Assembly (NCBI GenBank): GCA_903849645.1
Contig: CAINJJ010000034.1
Span: 228,491-292,490, forward strand
From: an uncultured Acidobacteriaceae bacterium
Lineage (GTDB): Bacteria; Acidobacteriota; Terriglobia; Terriglobales; Acidobacteriaceae
DNA: 64,000 nt
Direction of reading: 5' to 3'
Shown here: positions 44,756-53,144 of the stretch, in pieces
Numbering within the stretch: position 1 is the stretch's first letter
Layout: each line of letters starts with the position of its first letter
The notes under the pieces: model-generated
Database searches by the model: none
What the model saw: the letters and a program-made list of their open reading frames with translations, nothing else
Told to the model about the DNA's origin: nothing
Position numbers and translations under genes: made by a program

Positions 44756-44790
44756 CCCCTGATCCCTAACCGCTACCCCCTGGAGTTTCT

Positions 44791-46047
44791 GTGGCGCAAG
44801 GACAGACCCGCGAATCCGTAAAGATGGCCCTGGATACACTCCGGGCAAACAAGCTGCGCTCGGGATTGACGATCCTGGGCATCGTGATCGGCGTGACCAC
44901 GGTCATCACCATCTCTTCGGTGATCAACGGGCTGAACAACCGCGTGTCGGATTGGGTGAGTTCGCTGGGCTCGAATGTGTTCTGGGTCTTCCACCTGCCG
45001 GTGATCGGCGTGCGGCCCACGACCGAGCAACTGACGCGCAAGAAGCTGACCCCTGAAGATGTTTATGCGCTGCGCACACTGCCCCATGTGGTGGCGGCCG
45101 ACGGCGGCTATCAGCACGTGAAGCCGATGTTTCGCGTGGGCGACGTGGCGGTAAAGTACAACGGCAAGAAGGTGGCGGGGTCGATTCTGCAAGGGTCCAC
45201 CGCCGAAGTGGCCGACGTGACGGACCTGACGCTTTCGCAGGGACGTCTGTTCACCGATGAAGAGGACCACCGCGCCGCGCACGTGTGCGTCATTGGCCAC
45301 GATACGGCGGAGGAGCTTTTTGGGCAGGAGCCGGCCATCGGCAAGGAAGTAAACATCGAGACGGGCGAGTACGTGGTCATTGGCGTGCTGGACAAGCGCA
45401 AGCAGCCCTTTGGCGGCGGCAAGAACCCCAACGACAACATGATCTATTTCCCCATGGGGACCTTTCACAACCTGCACCCGGAGGACAAGGACCTGTGGGT
45501 GAGCGTGAAGTACGACGACCCGAAGAACAAGGCGCTGGTGGAGGAAGAGATTCGCGAGCTGCTGCGTGTGCGCCGCAGGGTGAAGGTGCAGGCCGAAGAC
45601 AACTTCGAGATCTTTGGTCCCGACTCGCTCTCCAAGCTCTGGGGTCAACTGACGGGCGGGCTGGTGGCGTTCATGATCGCCGTTTCAAGCGTGGGCCTGA
45701 TGGTGGGCGGCGTGGGGGTGATGAACATCATGCTGGTTTCAGTCACGGAGAGGACGCGCGAGATTGGCATCCGCAAGGCCATCGGCGCGACCAAGCGGAC
45801 GATTCTGACGCAGTTCACCACCGAGGCGGTGACGCTGTGCGCGGTGGGCGGCCTGGTGGGCGTGGCGGTGGGGGCGATTTTGACGTGGATTGTGTACTTC
45901 CTTCCCATCGGGCTGCCGGCCACGCTGTCTCCGCTGTGGGTGGGGATCGGCTTCGGCGTGTCGTGCGCCATCGGGCTGCTGTTTGGCATTTACCCGGCGT
46001 GGAAGGCGGCGAACCTGGATCCGATTGAGGCGCTGCGGTACGAGTGA
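44791..46047 (+). CDS. MacB-type ABC transporter permease 2
   Basis: The 418-residue protein starts at GTG 44791, five bases after TGGAG. The plan is an N-terminal helix ('LTILGIVIGVTTVITISSVI'), a periplasmic domain to about residue 285, and three helices with 'MLVSVTERTREIGIRKAIGA' and 'GIYPAWKAANLDPIEALRYE'. It is a close paralogue of the next gene: the last 200 residues are almost identical, whereas the periplasmic stretch differs more ('LRTLPHVVAADGGYQHVKPM' against 'LRELPHVVAADGGQQHVRQF'). No ATPase gene is nearby. The cassette at 44325-44771 separates it from permease 1. Confidence 0.87.
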   Translation: MAQGQTRESVKMALDTLRANKLRSGLTILGIVIGVTTVITISSVINGLNNRVSDWVSSLGSNVFWVFHLPVIGVRPTTEQLTRKKLTPEDVYALRTLPHVVAADGGYQHVKPMFRVGDVAVKYNGKKVAGSILQGSTAEVADVTDLTLSQGRLFTDEEDHRAAHVCVIGHDTAEELFGQEPAIGKEVNIETGEYVVIGVLDKRKQPFGGGKNPNDNMIYFPMGTFHNLHPEDKDLWVSVKYDDPKNKALVEEEIRELLRVRRRVKVQAEDNFEIFGPDSLSKLWGQLTGGLVAFMIAVSSVGLMVGGVGVMNIMLVSVTERTREIGIRKAIGATKRTILTQFTTEAVTLCAVGGLVGVAVGAILTWIVYFLPIGLPATLSPLWVGIGFGVSCAIGLLFGIYPAWKAANLDPIEALRYE

Positions 46048-46126
46048 GGCAGGGACTGAGGCAATAGGCACTAGGCAATAGGGACTCAGGGACCTGGTCA
46101 ATTGCGCGATTTGAAAGTTGAGTTGA
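46048..46126. repeat. Degenerate AGGGACT/AGGCAATAG repeats between permeases 2 and 3
   Basis: The 79-base spacer contains short imperfect repeats (GGGACT, GGCAATAGG, GCACTAGGCAATAGGGACT). A related GAGGGACTGAGGGACTCG lies after permease 3 at about 47390. They look like remains of, or relatives to, the simple repeats at the cassette, but without a full 14-mer. Confidence 0.5.
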
Positions 46127-47380
46127 ATGGCACAGGGACAGACCCGCGAATCGGTCAAGATGGCTCTGGAGACGCTGCGCACCAACAAGCTGCGCTCGGG
46201 GCTCACGATCCTTGGCATCGTGATAGGCGTGACCACGGTGATTACCATTTCGTCGGTGATCAACGGGCTGAACAACCGCGTCTCGGACTGGGTGAGTTCG
46301 CTCGGGTCCAACGTCTTCTGGGTCTTCCACATGCCGGTCATTGGCGTGGAACCGACGACGGAACAGTTGACCCGCAAGAAGCTCACGCTGGAGGACGTGC
46401 TGGCGTTGCGCGAACTGCCGCACGTGGTGGCGGCCGACGGCGGACAGCAGCACGTACGGCAGTTTGGCGTAGGCAACGTGAGCGTGAAGTACCAGGCCAA
46501 GAAGGTGGCGGGAACCATTCTGCAAGGCTCGACAGCCGAAGTTGCCGAGGTTTCAGAGCTGACGTTTCTTGAGGGCCGCCTGTATACCGACGAAGAGGAT
46601 CAGCGCGGTGCGCATGTGTGCGTGCTGGCGCATGACACATGGGAGCAACTGTTTGGCAGCGAGCCGGCGGTGGGCAAGGACGTGAGCGTTGAAACGGGCC
46701 TCTACACCGTGATTGGCGTGCTGGACAAGCAGAAGCAGGCCTTCGGCGGCGGCAAGAATCCGGCGGACAACGCGGTCTACTTCCCCTTGGGAACCTTTCA
46801 CAACCTGCATCCGGAAGACAAGGACATGTGGGTGAGCGTGAAGTACGACGACCCGAAGAACAAGGCCCTGGTGGAAGAAGAGATTCGCGAGCTTCTGCGC
46901 ATCCGGCGCAGGGTCAAAGTCCAGGCTGAGGACAACTTCGAGATCTTCGGTCCCGACTCGATCTCCAAGCTGTGGGGACAACTCACGGGCGGGCTGGTGG
47001 CCTTCATGATCGCGGTCTCGAGCGTGGGGCTGATGGTGGGCGGCGTGGGCGTAATGAACATCATGCTGGTGTCTGTCACGGAGAGAACCCGCGAGATTGG
47101 CATCCGCAAGGCGATCGGGGCGACGAAGCGGACCATCCTGACGCAGTTCACCACCGAGGCGGTGACGCTGTGCGCGGTGGGAGGCATTGTAGGGGTGATG
47201 GTGGGCGCAGTGCTGACCTGGATCGTCTATTTTCTGCCCATCGGTCTTCCGGCCGCCCTTTCGCCGCTGTGGGTGACGCTGGGTTTCGGCGTGTCGTGCG
47301 CAATTGGGCTGGTGTTTGGCATCTACCCGGCGTGGAAGGCTGCGAACCTGGATCCGATTGAGGCGCTGCGGTACGAGTGA
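46127..47380 (+). CDS. MacB-type ABC transporter permease 3 (tandem duplicate)
   Basis: The 417-residue protein is the paralogue of permease 2, from which it must derive by tandem duplication. The first 70 and last 200 residues match nearly throughout. The middle of the periplasmic domain has drifted, which suggests the copies have come to recognise different partners or substrates. The N-terminal 'MAQGQTRESVKMAL' is shared. The ATG at 46127 has a weak ribosome-binding site. As for its neighbours, an ATPase encoded elsewhere must power it. Confidence 0.87.
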   Translation: MAQGQTRESVKMALETLRTNKLRSGLTILGIVIGVTTVITISSVINGLNNRVSDWVSSLGSNVFWVFHMPVIGVEPTTEQLTRKKLTLEDVLALRELPHVVAADGGQQHVRQFGVGNVSVKYQAKKVAGTILQGSTAEVAEVSELTFLEGRLYTDEEDQRGAHVCVLAHDTWEQLFGSEPAVGKDVSVETGLYTVIGVLDKQKQAFGGGKNPADNAVYFPLGTFHNLHPEDKDMWVSVKYDDPKNKALVEEEIRELLRIRRRVKVQAEDNFEIFGPDSISKLWGQLTGGLVAFMIAVSSVGLMVGGVGVMNIMLVSVTERTREIGIRKAIGATKRTILTQFTTEAVTLCAVGGIVGVMVGAVLTWIVYFLPIGLPAALSPLWVTLGFGVSCAIGLVFGIYPAWKAANLDPIEALRYE

Positions 47381-47427
47381 GATAGAGACGAGGGACTGAG
47401 GGACTCGTTTCCGTTAGACTAGGCGCT

Positions 47428-48609
47428 GTGATGCCTCATGCGCTGGCCCAATCCGTGGAGGTGTTGACCACGGTGCTGGCCGTAGCGGGGATGGGGTATT
47501 TTGTCGCGGCGATTGTGGCGGCGCGGGTGTTCCTGGCAGCCCGGCAGGCGAGGCTGGCGGCGTTTGCGCCGGGGGTGAGCGTTCTCAAGTCGCTCAAGGG
47601 GCTGGACCCCGGCATGATGGACGCCTTCCGCAGCCATTGCCGGCAAATCTATACGGGCGAGTTTGAGCTTCTGTTCGGGGTTTCTGCCCTGGACGACCCG
47701 GCGGCCGCGGCGGTCGAGCAGCTCGTGGCGGAGTTTCCCGAGCGGGCGATTCGCCTGATTGTCTGCCCGGAGCGGCTGGGAACCAACGGCAAGGTGAGCA
47801 CGCTGGTGCAGCTTGCCGCGCACGCACTCCACCCCTACCTGCTCATCAACGACTCGGACATTACGGTGTCTCCCCGCTACCTGGAGCGGGTAATGGCCTG
47901 CTTTGCGCCGGCGGCGGACAGCGGCGAGGGGAAGAGCGTGGGGCTGGTGACGGCTCTCTATCGGGGGCGGGCGCATGAAACGCTGCCTTCGCGGCTGGAG
48001 GCGCTGGGGATTGCCACGGATTTTCAGGCGGGGGTGCTGCTTTCCAGGGTGATTGAGGGCGGGTTGAGCTACGGTCTGGGGTCCACGCTGGCCGTGAGCC
48101 GGGAGGCGCTGGAACGGATGGGCGGGCTGCTGCCGCTGGTGGACCACCTGGCCGACGACTACGAACTGGGGGCGCGGGTGGCCCAGGCCGGATTCAGGGT
48201 GACACTGTCGGCCGAGGTGGTGGAGACCGGCGTGCCCGCCTACCGGTGGCGTGGATTCATTGACCACCAGTTGCGCTGGGCGCGTACGGTGCGGGATGCG
48301 CGGCCTTGGGGCTACTTTGGACTGATCTTCACGCACGGGCTGGGCTGGGCGCTGCTCAACGTAGTGGCCAGCGGGCTGAGGCCGGTGAGCCTGTGGCTGC
48401 TGGGACTGAGCTTCTTTTTGCGGCTGGCGTTGGCCATGACGGTGGGCGCCGCGGTGCTGGGCGACCACCAGGTGCTGCCCAGCCTTTGGCTGCTGCCGCT
48501 GCGCGACGCTGTGGCGATGGCGCTGTGGGCGGCGGGATTTGCCGGGAACACGATTGTGTGGCGCGGCGAGCGGTTTGCGCTCAAGGCGGGCAGGCTGACA
48601 CGGGCATGA
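47428..48609 (+). CDS. hpnI: Hopanoid glycosyltransferase HpnI
   Basis: The 393-residue protein resembles ceramide glucosyltransferase-type GT21 enzymes and HpnI, which adds N-acetylglucosamine to bacteriohopanetetrol in hopanoid synthesis. An N-terminal membrane helix precedes a GT-A domain with D142-S-D144 ('INDSDITVSPRYL'), 'LADDYELGARV' (D243/D244) and 'HQLRWARTVR' (the QxxRW motif). Three or more helices close the C-terminus. Start could be GTG 47428 or the adjacent ATG 47431. Other hopanoid genes (shc, hpnH, hpnG, hpnK) are not in the window, so its pathway partners lie elsewhere. Confidence 0.82.
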   Translation: MMPHALAQSVEVLTTVLAVAGMGYFVAAIVAARVFLAARQARLAAFAPGVSVLKSLKGLDPGMMDAFRSHCRQIYTGEFELLFGVSALDDPAAAAVEQLVAEFPERAIRLIVCPERLGTNGKVSTLVQLAAHALHPYLLINDSDITVSPRYLERVMACFAPAADSGEGKSVGLVTALYRGRAHETLPSRLEALGIATDFQAGVLLSRVIEGGLSYGLGSTLAVSREALERMGGLLPLVDHLADDYELGARVAQAGFRVTLSAEVVETGVPAYRWRGFIDHQLRWARTVRDARPWGYFGLIFTHGLGWALLNVVASGLRPVSLWLLGLSFFLRLALAMTVGAAVLGDHQVLPSLWLLPLRDAVAMALWAAGFAGNTIVWRGERFALKAGRLTRA

Positions 48610-48682
48610 GTCAAGGCGGCCCTGGGGAGCGGACGCGCGCGGCTGGCGTGGATTGGAGCTGCAATGCTATGGTGAAGCGCAA

Positions 48683-49792
48683 ATGCCCCTGCTGACCACG
48701 ACGGAGACCGGCGCGCTGATTCCCGGACCTACGGCCACGCTGATGTATGACGACTGGTACCCGGCGCTGCGCACCTCTACCTTGCGCCCCGGCAAGATGG
48801 CCAAGGCCATGCTGCTGGACATTCCTCTGGTGCTGGGGCGGATGGCCAATGGGCACGTGTTTGCCATGCGCGACAGTTGCCCGCACCGCGGCATCCCGCT
48901 GAGCGTGGGCTGGTTTGACGGACACCATGTGACCTGCAAGTACCATGGGTGGGAGTTTGAGCCGTGCGGGGGGCAGTGCAAGGTGATTCCCTCGCTCTCA
49001 AGCCATGACAAGCTGGACCCCACGCGGATTTATGCCACGGCGTTTGCCTGCGAGGAGCGGGACGGGCACGCCTGGGTGTATATTCCCGGCCCCGGAAGCG
49101 GGCGGAAGAGCGAGAGCGGGGAGCGGCGGCCCGTTCCGGAGCTGGCCAAGTTTGACGAGCGCTACCGGACGGCCTTTCTGACAGCGGACCTGCCCTGCAA
49201 TGTGGACCATGGGATTGTGGGGCTGATGGACCCGGCGCATGGGCCGTTCGTTCACCAGGCATGGTGGTGGCGAAGCCGCGGCTCCATTCGCGAGAAGACC
49301 AAGCGGTTCGAGCCGATTCCCGAGGGGTTCAGGATGAGCGCGCACGCGCCCAGCGGCAACTCCGCGCCCTACAAGCTGCTGGGGGTGTACGGGGAGCCGG
49401 TGGAGACGACCATCGACTTTGTGCTGCCCAACCGGAGGACGGAGGTCATCCGTTGCGGGCCCAAGTGGTTCAGCAGCCTGACCACGGTGACGCCGGTGAC
49501 CGCCTCCACCTGCCGCATCGACGTGGTGGCGGCGTGGAACATCTTCTACAACGTGCCGTTTGTGCCGGCGGTGGCTAAGTTCTTTGGCAGGAAGTTTGTA
49601 CGCCAGGACCAGGTGACGATGATCGAGCAGGCCGAGGGGCTTCGCCACAACCCCAGCCTGATGCTGATAGACGACGCGGACAAGCCGGCCAAGTGGTATT
49701 TTGCCCTGAAGCAGGCGCGGCTTGAGGCGGCAGCGGACGCTGCCTCGCGGCATCCGTTGAATGGCCCGGTGGAGCTGCACTGGCGGAGCTGA
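48683..49792 (+). CDS. Rieske non-heme iron oxygenase (PaO-like)
   Basis: The 369-residue protein (ATG 48683, 12 bases after GGTGAAG begins) carries a Rieske [2Fe-2S] centre: C66-x-H68 in 'CPHRGIPLS' and C85-x2-H88 in 'CKYHGW'. The mononuclear iron site is suggested by H186 and H191 in 'DPAHGPFVH'. This layout resembles pheophorbide a oxygenase-like and other ring-hydroxylating or N-/O-demethylating oxygenases. It follows hpnI by 73 bases on the same strand and may be co-transcribed, which makes a lipid or hopanoid substrate worth considering. No ferredoxin or reductase gene is adjacent. Confidence 0.85.
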   Translation: MPLLTTTETGALIPGPTATLMYDDWYPALRTSTLRPGKMAKAMLLDIPLVLGRMANGHVFAMRDSCPHRGIPLSVGWFDGHHVTCKYHGWEFEPCGGQCKVIPSLSSHDKLDPTRIYATAFACEERDGHAWVYIPGPGSGRKSESGERRPVPELAKFDERYRTAFLTADLPCNVDHGIVGLMDPAHGPFVHQAWWWRSRGSIREKTKRFEPIPEGFRMSAHAPSGNSAPYKLLGVYGEPVETTIDFVLPNRRTEVIRCGPKWFSSLTTVTPVTASTCRIDVVAAWNIFYNVPFVPAVAKFFGRKFVRQDQVTMIEQAEGLRHNPSLMLIDDADKPAKWYFALKQARLEAAADAASRHPLNGPVELHWRS

Positions 49793-49802
49793 AACTGCCC
49801 CG

Positions 49803-52283
49803 TCAGTCGCCTGTGGTGGCGGCGGCGGGGTCCTGGGCTACGATGGCGGCGCAGTCGATGGAGAGGCAACTGCCGAGTTCGCTGAAGCTCTTGTCCCAGC
49901 GCTGGCGGTTCTCCGGGTCGAGAGCCGTGAGGGCATAGGTGGAGGTGCGGAGAATCTCGTACCAGATGTTCTGCGCCTGCCAGAGGTTGAGCTCGAAGGG
50001 CAGCTCGACCAGGGTGCGGCCCAGGGTCAGGGCGCGGTCGAGCATCTCCAGGTTGCCCGAGGACATCTGGAGCTCGATCATGGTGCGCTTCATGCGCTGG
50101 TCGGCGATATAGGAGAGGGTGGCCGTTTCCAGAGGCACGAGGTCCGCCTTGGCCAGCGACAGGAAGGAGCGCAGGAGAGCCTGGTCGACGGGGTCGGACT
50201 CGAGGGCGCGGCGCAGTCCGGCATTGACGGCAAAGCCGGCGGCGAGGGCCAGGGCGGGGGGCTTGGGCAAACCCGCCTGGGCGAGATAGTGGAGCAGGCT
50301 GGCGTGGTCCTCGTAGATGGTGGTGAGCGAGGTCTCGATGTCCCAGAGCGTGGAGTTGAGAATCAGTTGCACGATGCGGCGCTGCTCGTCGGTAAAGAGC
50401 GAGGTCAGCGAGTAGTCCACGCGGCCGTAGTAGCGGTCGATGAGGCGGATGACCTCAGGGAAGTAGGCCTTCTGGACCTGCTCTGATGCCTGGGCTGAGA
50501 AGGCCTCGAACTCCCTGGCGTCCTCAAGCTGATAGACCTTGACCGCGGCGGTGATGTTCTGGTCGCCGAAGTGGAGAACGGCGAAGGAGAAGGTCTGCTG
50601 CTGGCCGGTGATGGCGCTGGCGATGTGTACGCGACCGAGCGCCATGCGCCCGCGGCCCGAGGTAAAGATGTCATAGGAAAGCCGGCGCACGCGATAACAG
50701 AAGAGCTCGGTCTCCTCGGCAAAGGCGGAGAATACGCTGCTGATGGCGTAGTGGGCGGCCACCTGCTCCAGGCCCAGCTCCAGCTTGCGAATCTGTTCCT
50801 TGTAGATGGAAGCGCCGTCGCCGGCCTCGGGAACATTGGAATGGGCCTGGGCCATGCGGGCCAGAAAGATGGGCTCGAGCTCCGCCGCCTGCTCGCCGAA
50901 GAGCTCCCTGGCCAGTTGCAGCACACGGGCGGCGTAGGCGATCACCTGCTCAGTCTCGATGCCGGAGATGTCGTCAAAGAACCAGCCGCAACTGGTGTAC
51001 ATGAGCTGGGCGTGACGCTGCATCTCCATCAGTTCGAGGGCGCGCACGCGTTCGTCACCGCTGAGGGGGTGGTTCTGGTGCGCGGCCAGAAAGCTGTCGA
51101 GCGCCTCGGGGCCGCGGTCGAGAATGACCTGGATATAGCCGTCGCGGGCCTCCCAGACGTCTGTGAAGAGCTTGCCGCCTTCCTCCTGCGTGAGGGGGGC
51201 GAGGCGGTCGCGCAGTTCATCAAGGGCCTCGCGAAGGGGGGCGCGCCATGCCTGGCTCCAGCCGCCGCGTCCGCCGTTGCAGCCGCAGTTGGAGCGCCAC
51301 CGCTCGACGCCGTGGACGCAGCTCCAGGAGGTGTTTTCGACGATCTGGCACTCGTACTCGGGGGGAAACTGATCCAGAAAGCTGCCGTAGTTGGTGAGGG
51401 TGACGGTCTTGTCGGCTTCCAGCAGGCGGAGGGCGTAGGCCAGAGCCATTTCGCCGTGGCGGTGGTGGTGGCCGTAGGATTCGCCATCGGTGGCCACGTG
51501 GGATAACTGGGGCTGGGAGTTGTTTTTGAATCCCTCCCTGAGCCGTCCGGCCAGGCTCTCGCCGGAGTTGAGCAGGCCCTCGAAGGCAATGGCGCGGGAG
51601 GCCGGACCGTCATAGAAGAAGACGGCGATGGAGGCGCCGGACTCGAAGCGGACGAAGTACGGGCGGGTGGTGTCGACCGAAGCGCCGGGGGTTTCGCTCC
51701 AGCCTGCTCCATCCCGCATGGGGCGAATGCGCTGGCACTGATGGGGGGCGAGGAGGGTGAACTTGATGCCGTGCAGGGCCATCAGTTCGAGCGAATCGGT
51801 ATCGGCGGCGGTCTCAGCCAGCCACATGCCCTCGGGGGCGACGCCATAGTGCTGCTTGTAGTCGGCGATGCCCCAGCGAATCTGGGTGACGCGGTCGCGG
51901 CGGCTGGCCAAGGGCAGAATGATGTGGTTATAGACCTGGGCCATGGCCGAGCTGTGGCCCTTGAAGGCCTTGCGGCTGCGGCGCTCCCCATCGAGGATCA
52001 TGCGATAGGTGCGGGGGGCGTTTTCCTTGAGCCAGCTGAGCAGGGTGGGGCCGAAGTTGAAGCTGATGCGGGCGTAGTTGTTGACGATGCGGGTGATCAG
52101 CTTTTTGTTGTTGAGGATGCGGGCGGCGCCGTTGGTGGCGTAGCACTCGGCGCAGATGCGCTCGTTCCAGTCGTGATAAGGAGCGGCCGTGTCCTGGGTT
52201 TCAACGGTCTCCAGCCAGGGGTTTTCGCGGGGCGGCTGATAGAAGTGGCCATGAACACAGATGAAACGTTTGCTGGCTGGCAT
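49803..52283 (-). CDS. GH57-family glycoside hydrolase with DUF3536 domain
   Basis: From ATG 52283 the product is 826 residues. The N-terminal 'FICVHGHFYQPPRENPWLE' and 'PEGMWLAETAADTDSLE' are hallmarks of the GH57 fold, with the Glu in 'WLAET' as the probable catalytic nucleophile. 'ATDGESYGHHHRHGEMALAY' is a further metal-free active-site-like stretch. The C-terminal half matches DUF3536. GH57 enzymes act on alpha-glucans (amylases, branching enzymes), so glycogen metabolism is likely. There is no signal peptide, so it is cytoplasmic. A TTG four codons upstream is possible but less likely. It is convergent with the Rieske gene, 10 bases apart. Confidence 0.88.
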   Translation of the reverse strand: MPASKRFICVHGHFYQPPRENPWLETVETQDTAAPYHDWNERICAECYATNGAARILNNKKLITRIVNNYARISFNFGPTLLSWLKENAPRTYRMILDGERRSRKAFKGHSSAMAQVYNHIILPLASRRDRVTQIRWGIADYKQHYGVAPEGMWLAETAADTDSLELMALHGIKFTLLAPHQCQRIRPMRDGAGWSETPGASVDTTRPYFVRFESGASIAVFFYDGPASRAIAFEGLLNSGESLAGRLREGFKNNSQPQLSHVATDGESYGHHHRHGEMALAYALRLLEADKTVTLTNYGSFLDQFPPEYECQIVENTSWSCVHGVERWRSNCGCNGGRGGWSQAWRAPLREALDELRDRLAPLTQEEGGKLFTDVWEARDGYIQVILDRGPEALDSFLAAHQNHPLSGDERVRALELMEMQRHAQLMYTSCGWFFDDISGIETEQVIAYAARVLQLARELFGEQAAELEPIFLARMAQAHSNVPEAGDGASIYKEQIRKLELGLEQVAAHYAISSVFSAFAEETELFCYRVRRLSYDIFTSGRGRMALGRVHIASAITGQQQTFSFAVLHFGDQNITAAVKVYQLEDAREFEAFSAQASEQVQKAYFPEVIRLIDRYYGRVDYSLTSLFTDEQRRIVQLILNSTLWDIETSLTTIYEDHASLLHYLAQAGLPKPPALALAAGFAVNAGLRRALESDPVDQALLRSFLSLAKADLVPLETATLSYIADQRMKRTMIELQMSSGNLEMLDRALTLGRTLVELPFELNLWQAQNIWYEILRTSTYALTALDPENRQRWDKSFSELGSCLSIDCAAIVAQDPAAATTGD

Positions 52284-52336
52284 GAGAGTTCCCAACGGAT
52301 GCCGGCTTTGCTTACGGATTTCCCGGCCACGTCTAG

Positions 52337-53041
52337 CTATTGTAGGCTGGCGCGGCCTGATGGCGCTGTGGATTTGGCAAGGTCACATGCGCGCCATAGA
52401 TACCAGGAGGCCACGGAGCGGAACGGGGCCCATTTTTTGCCCCTTTTGAGAAGGACTTCGGGTTTGGGCAGGTCTTCGGCGGCCAGGGGACGGGTTTTGG
52501 GGATGCGCTGGAAGGTGAGCGCGAAGCCCTTGCGGACGCCGTAGTCGCTGACGGGGAGCACGTCGGGACGGCCCATGCGGAAGATGAGCAGCATCTCGAC
52601 GGTCCAGGGCCCGATGCCGCGGACCGCGGTGAGCCGCTCGACAATTTCGGAGTCGGTCATTCTTTTGATGGCGGCATGGGTGGGCACGGTGCCGTCGAGG
52701 GTGCGCGCCGCGAGATCGCGCAGGGCGCGGATCTTGTTGCCGGAGACGCCGGCGGCGCGGAGGGGGTCGTCGGGCGTGTCGAGCAGGAGTTGCGGGGCGG
52801 GGTCGCCGCCAAAGTACTCGCGGACGCGGCGGTGAATGGTGGCCGCCGCCTTGCCGTGGAGTTGCTGATAGAGGATCGACTCCAGCAGGGATTCGAAGGG
52901 AGAGGGTGCGGGGTCGAGCTTGAGGGTGAAGGGGCCTGCCCGCTCGATGAGGGCGCCGAGCTTGGGGTCGCTCTTGCTGAGATGCTCTACCGCCTCGGCG
53001 GGGTCAAAGGGAAGCTTGCGGCTTTTGCCGTCGTGAATCAT
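52337..53041 (-). CDS. AlkA-type DNA-3-methyladenine glycosylase
   Basis: The 234-residue protein belongs to the HhH-GPD superfamily. 'SILYQQLHGKAAATIHRR' begins the domain, the helix-hairpin-helix is 'LTAVRGIGPWTVEM' (138-150), and the catalytic Asp166 lies in 'LPVSDYGVRKG'. It removes alkylated bases such as 3-methyladenine in base excision repair. The protein lacks the N-terminal AlkA_N domain of E. coli AlkA, as many bacterial members do. It lies upstream of the GH57 gene on the same strand, 53 bases apart, so they may form an operon without an obvious functional link. Confidence 0.9.
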   Translation of the reverse strand: MIHDGKSRKLPFDPAEAVEHLSKSDPKLGALIERAGPFTLKLDPAPSPFESLLESILYQQLHGKAAATIHRRVREYFGGDPAPQLLLDTPDDPLRAAGVSGNKIRALRDLAARTLDGTVPTHAAIKRMTDSEIVERLTAVRGIGPWTVEMLLIFRMGRPDVLPVSDYGVRKGFALTFQRIPKTRPLAAEDLPKPEVLLKRGKKWAPFRSVASWYLWRACDLAKSTAPSGRASLQ

Positions 53042-53144
53042 CCCAGGAGTTTATCGCACGGTTGGCAGATGTGGTTTGCCTGGCTGGGGCGTTACACTGC
53101 GAGCGAGCCAGCCGGCACCCGAACAGGCCAATCAGGAGAACAGC

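Larger units (their letters stand above)
44325..44771 (+). mobile_element. Candidate IVS-like cassette: four-helix-bundle ORF inside inverted G-rich repeats
   Basis: The cassette has three tandem GGGATCAGGGGTTA units at its left end (44325-44366). Its right end (44750-44771) carries the reverse complement; the pairing is perfect over 22 bases in two possible registers. In RNA the ends would form a long stem closing a loop of about 380 bases that contains a four-helix-bundle ORF. This is the plan of intervening sequences of bacterial 23S rRNA, but here it lies between protein genes. The Shine-Dalgarno and stop codon of the ORF both use repeat bases. Mobility is inferred, not shown. Confidence 0.55.
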
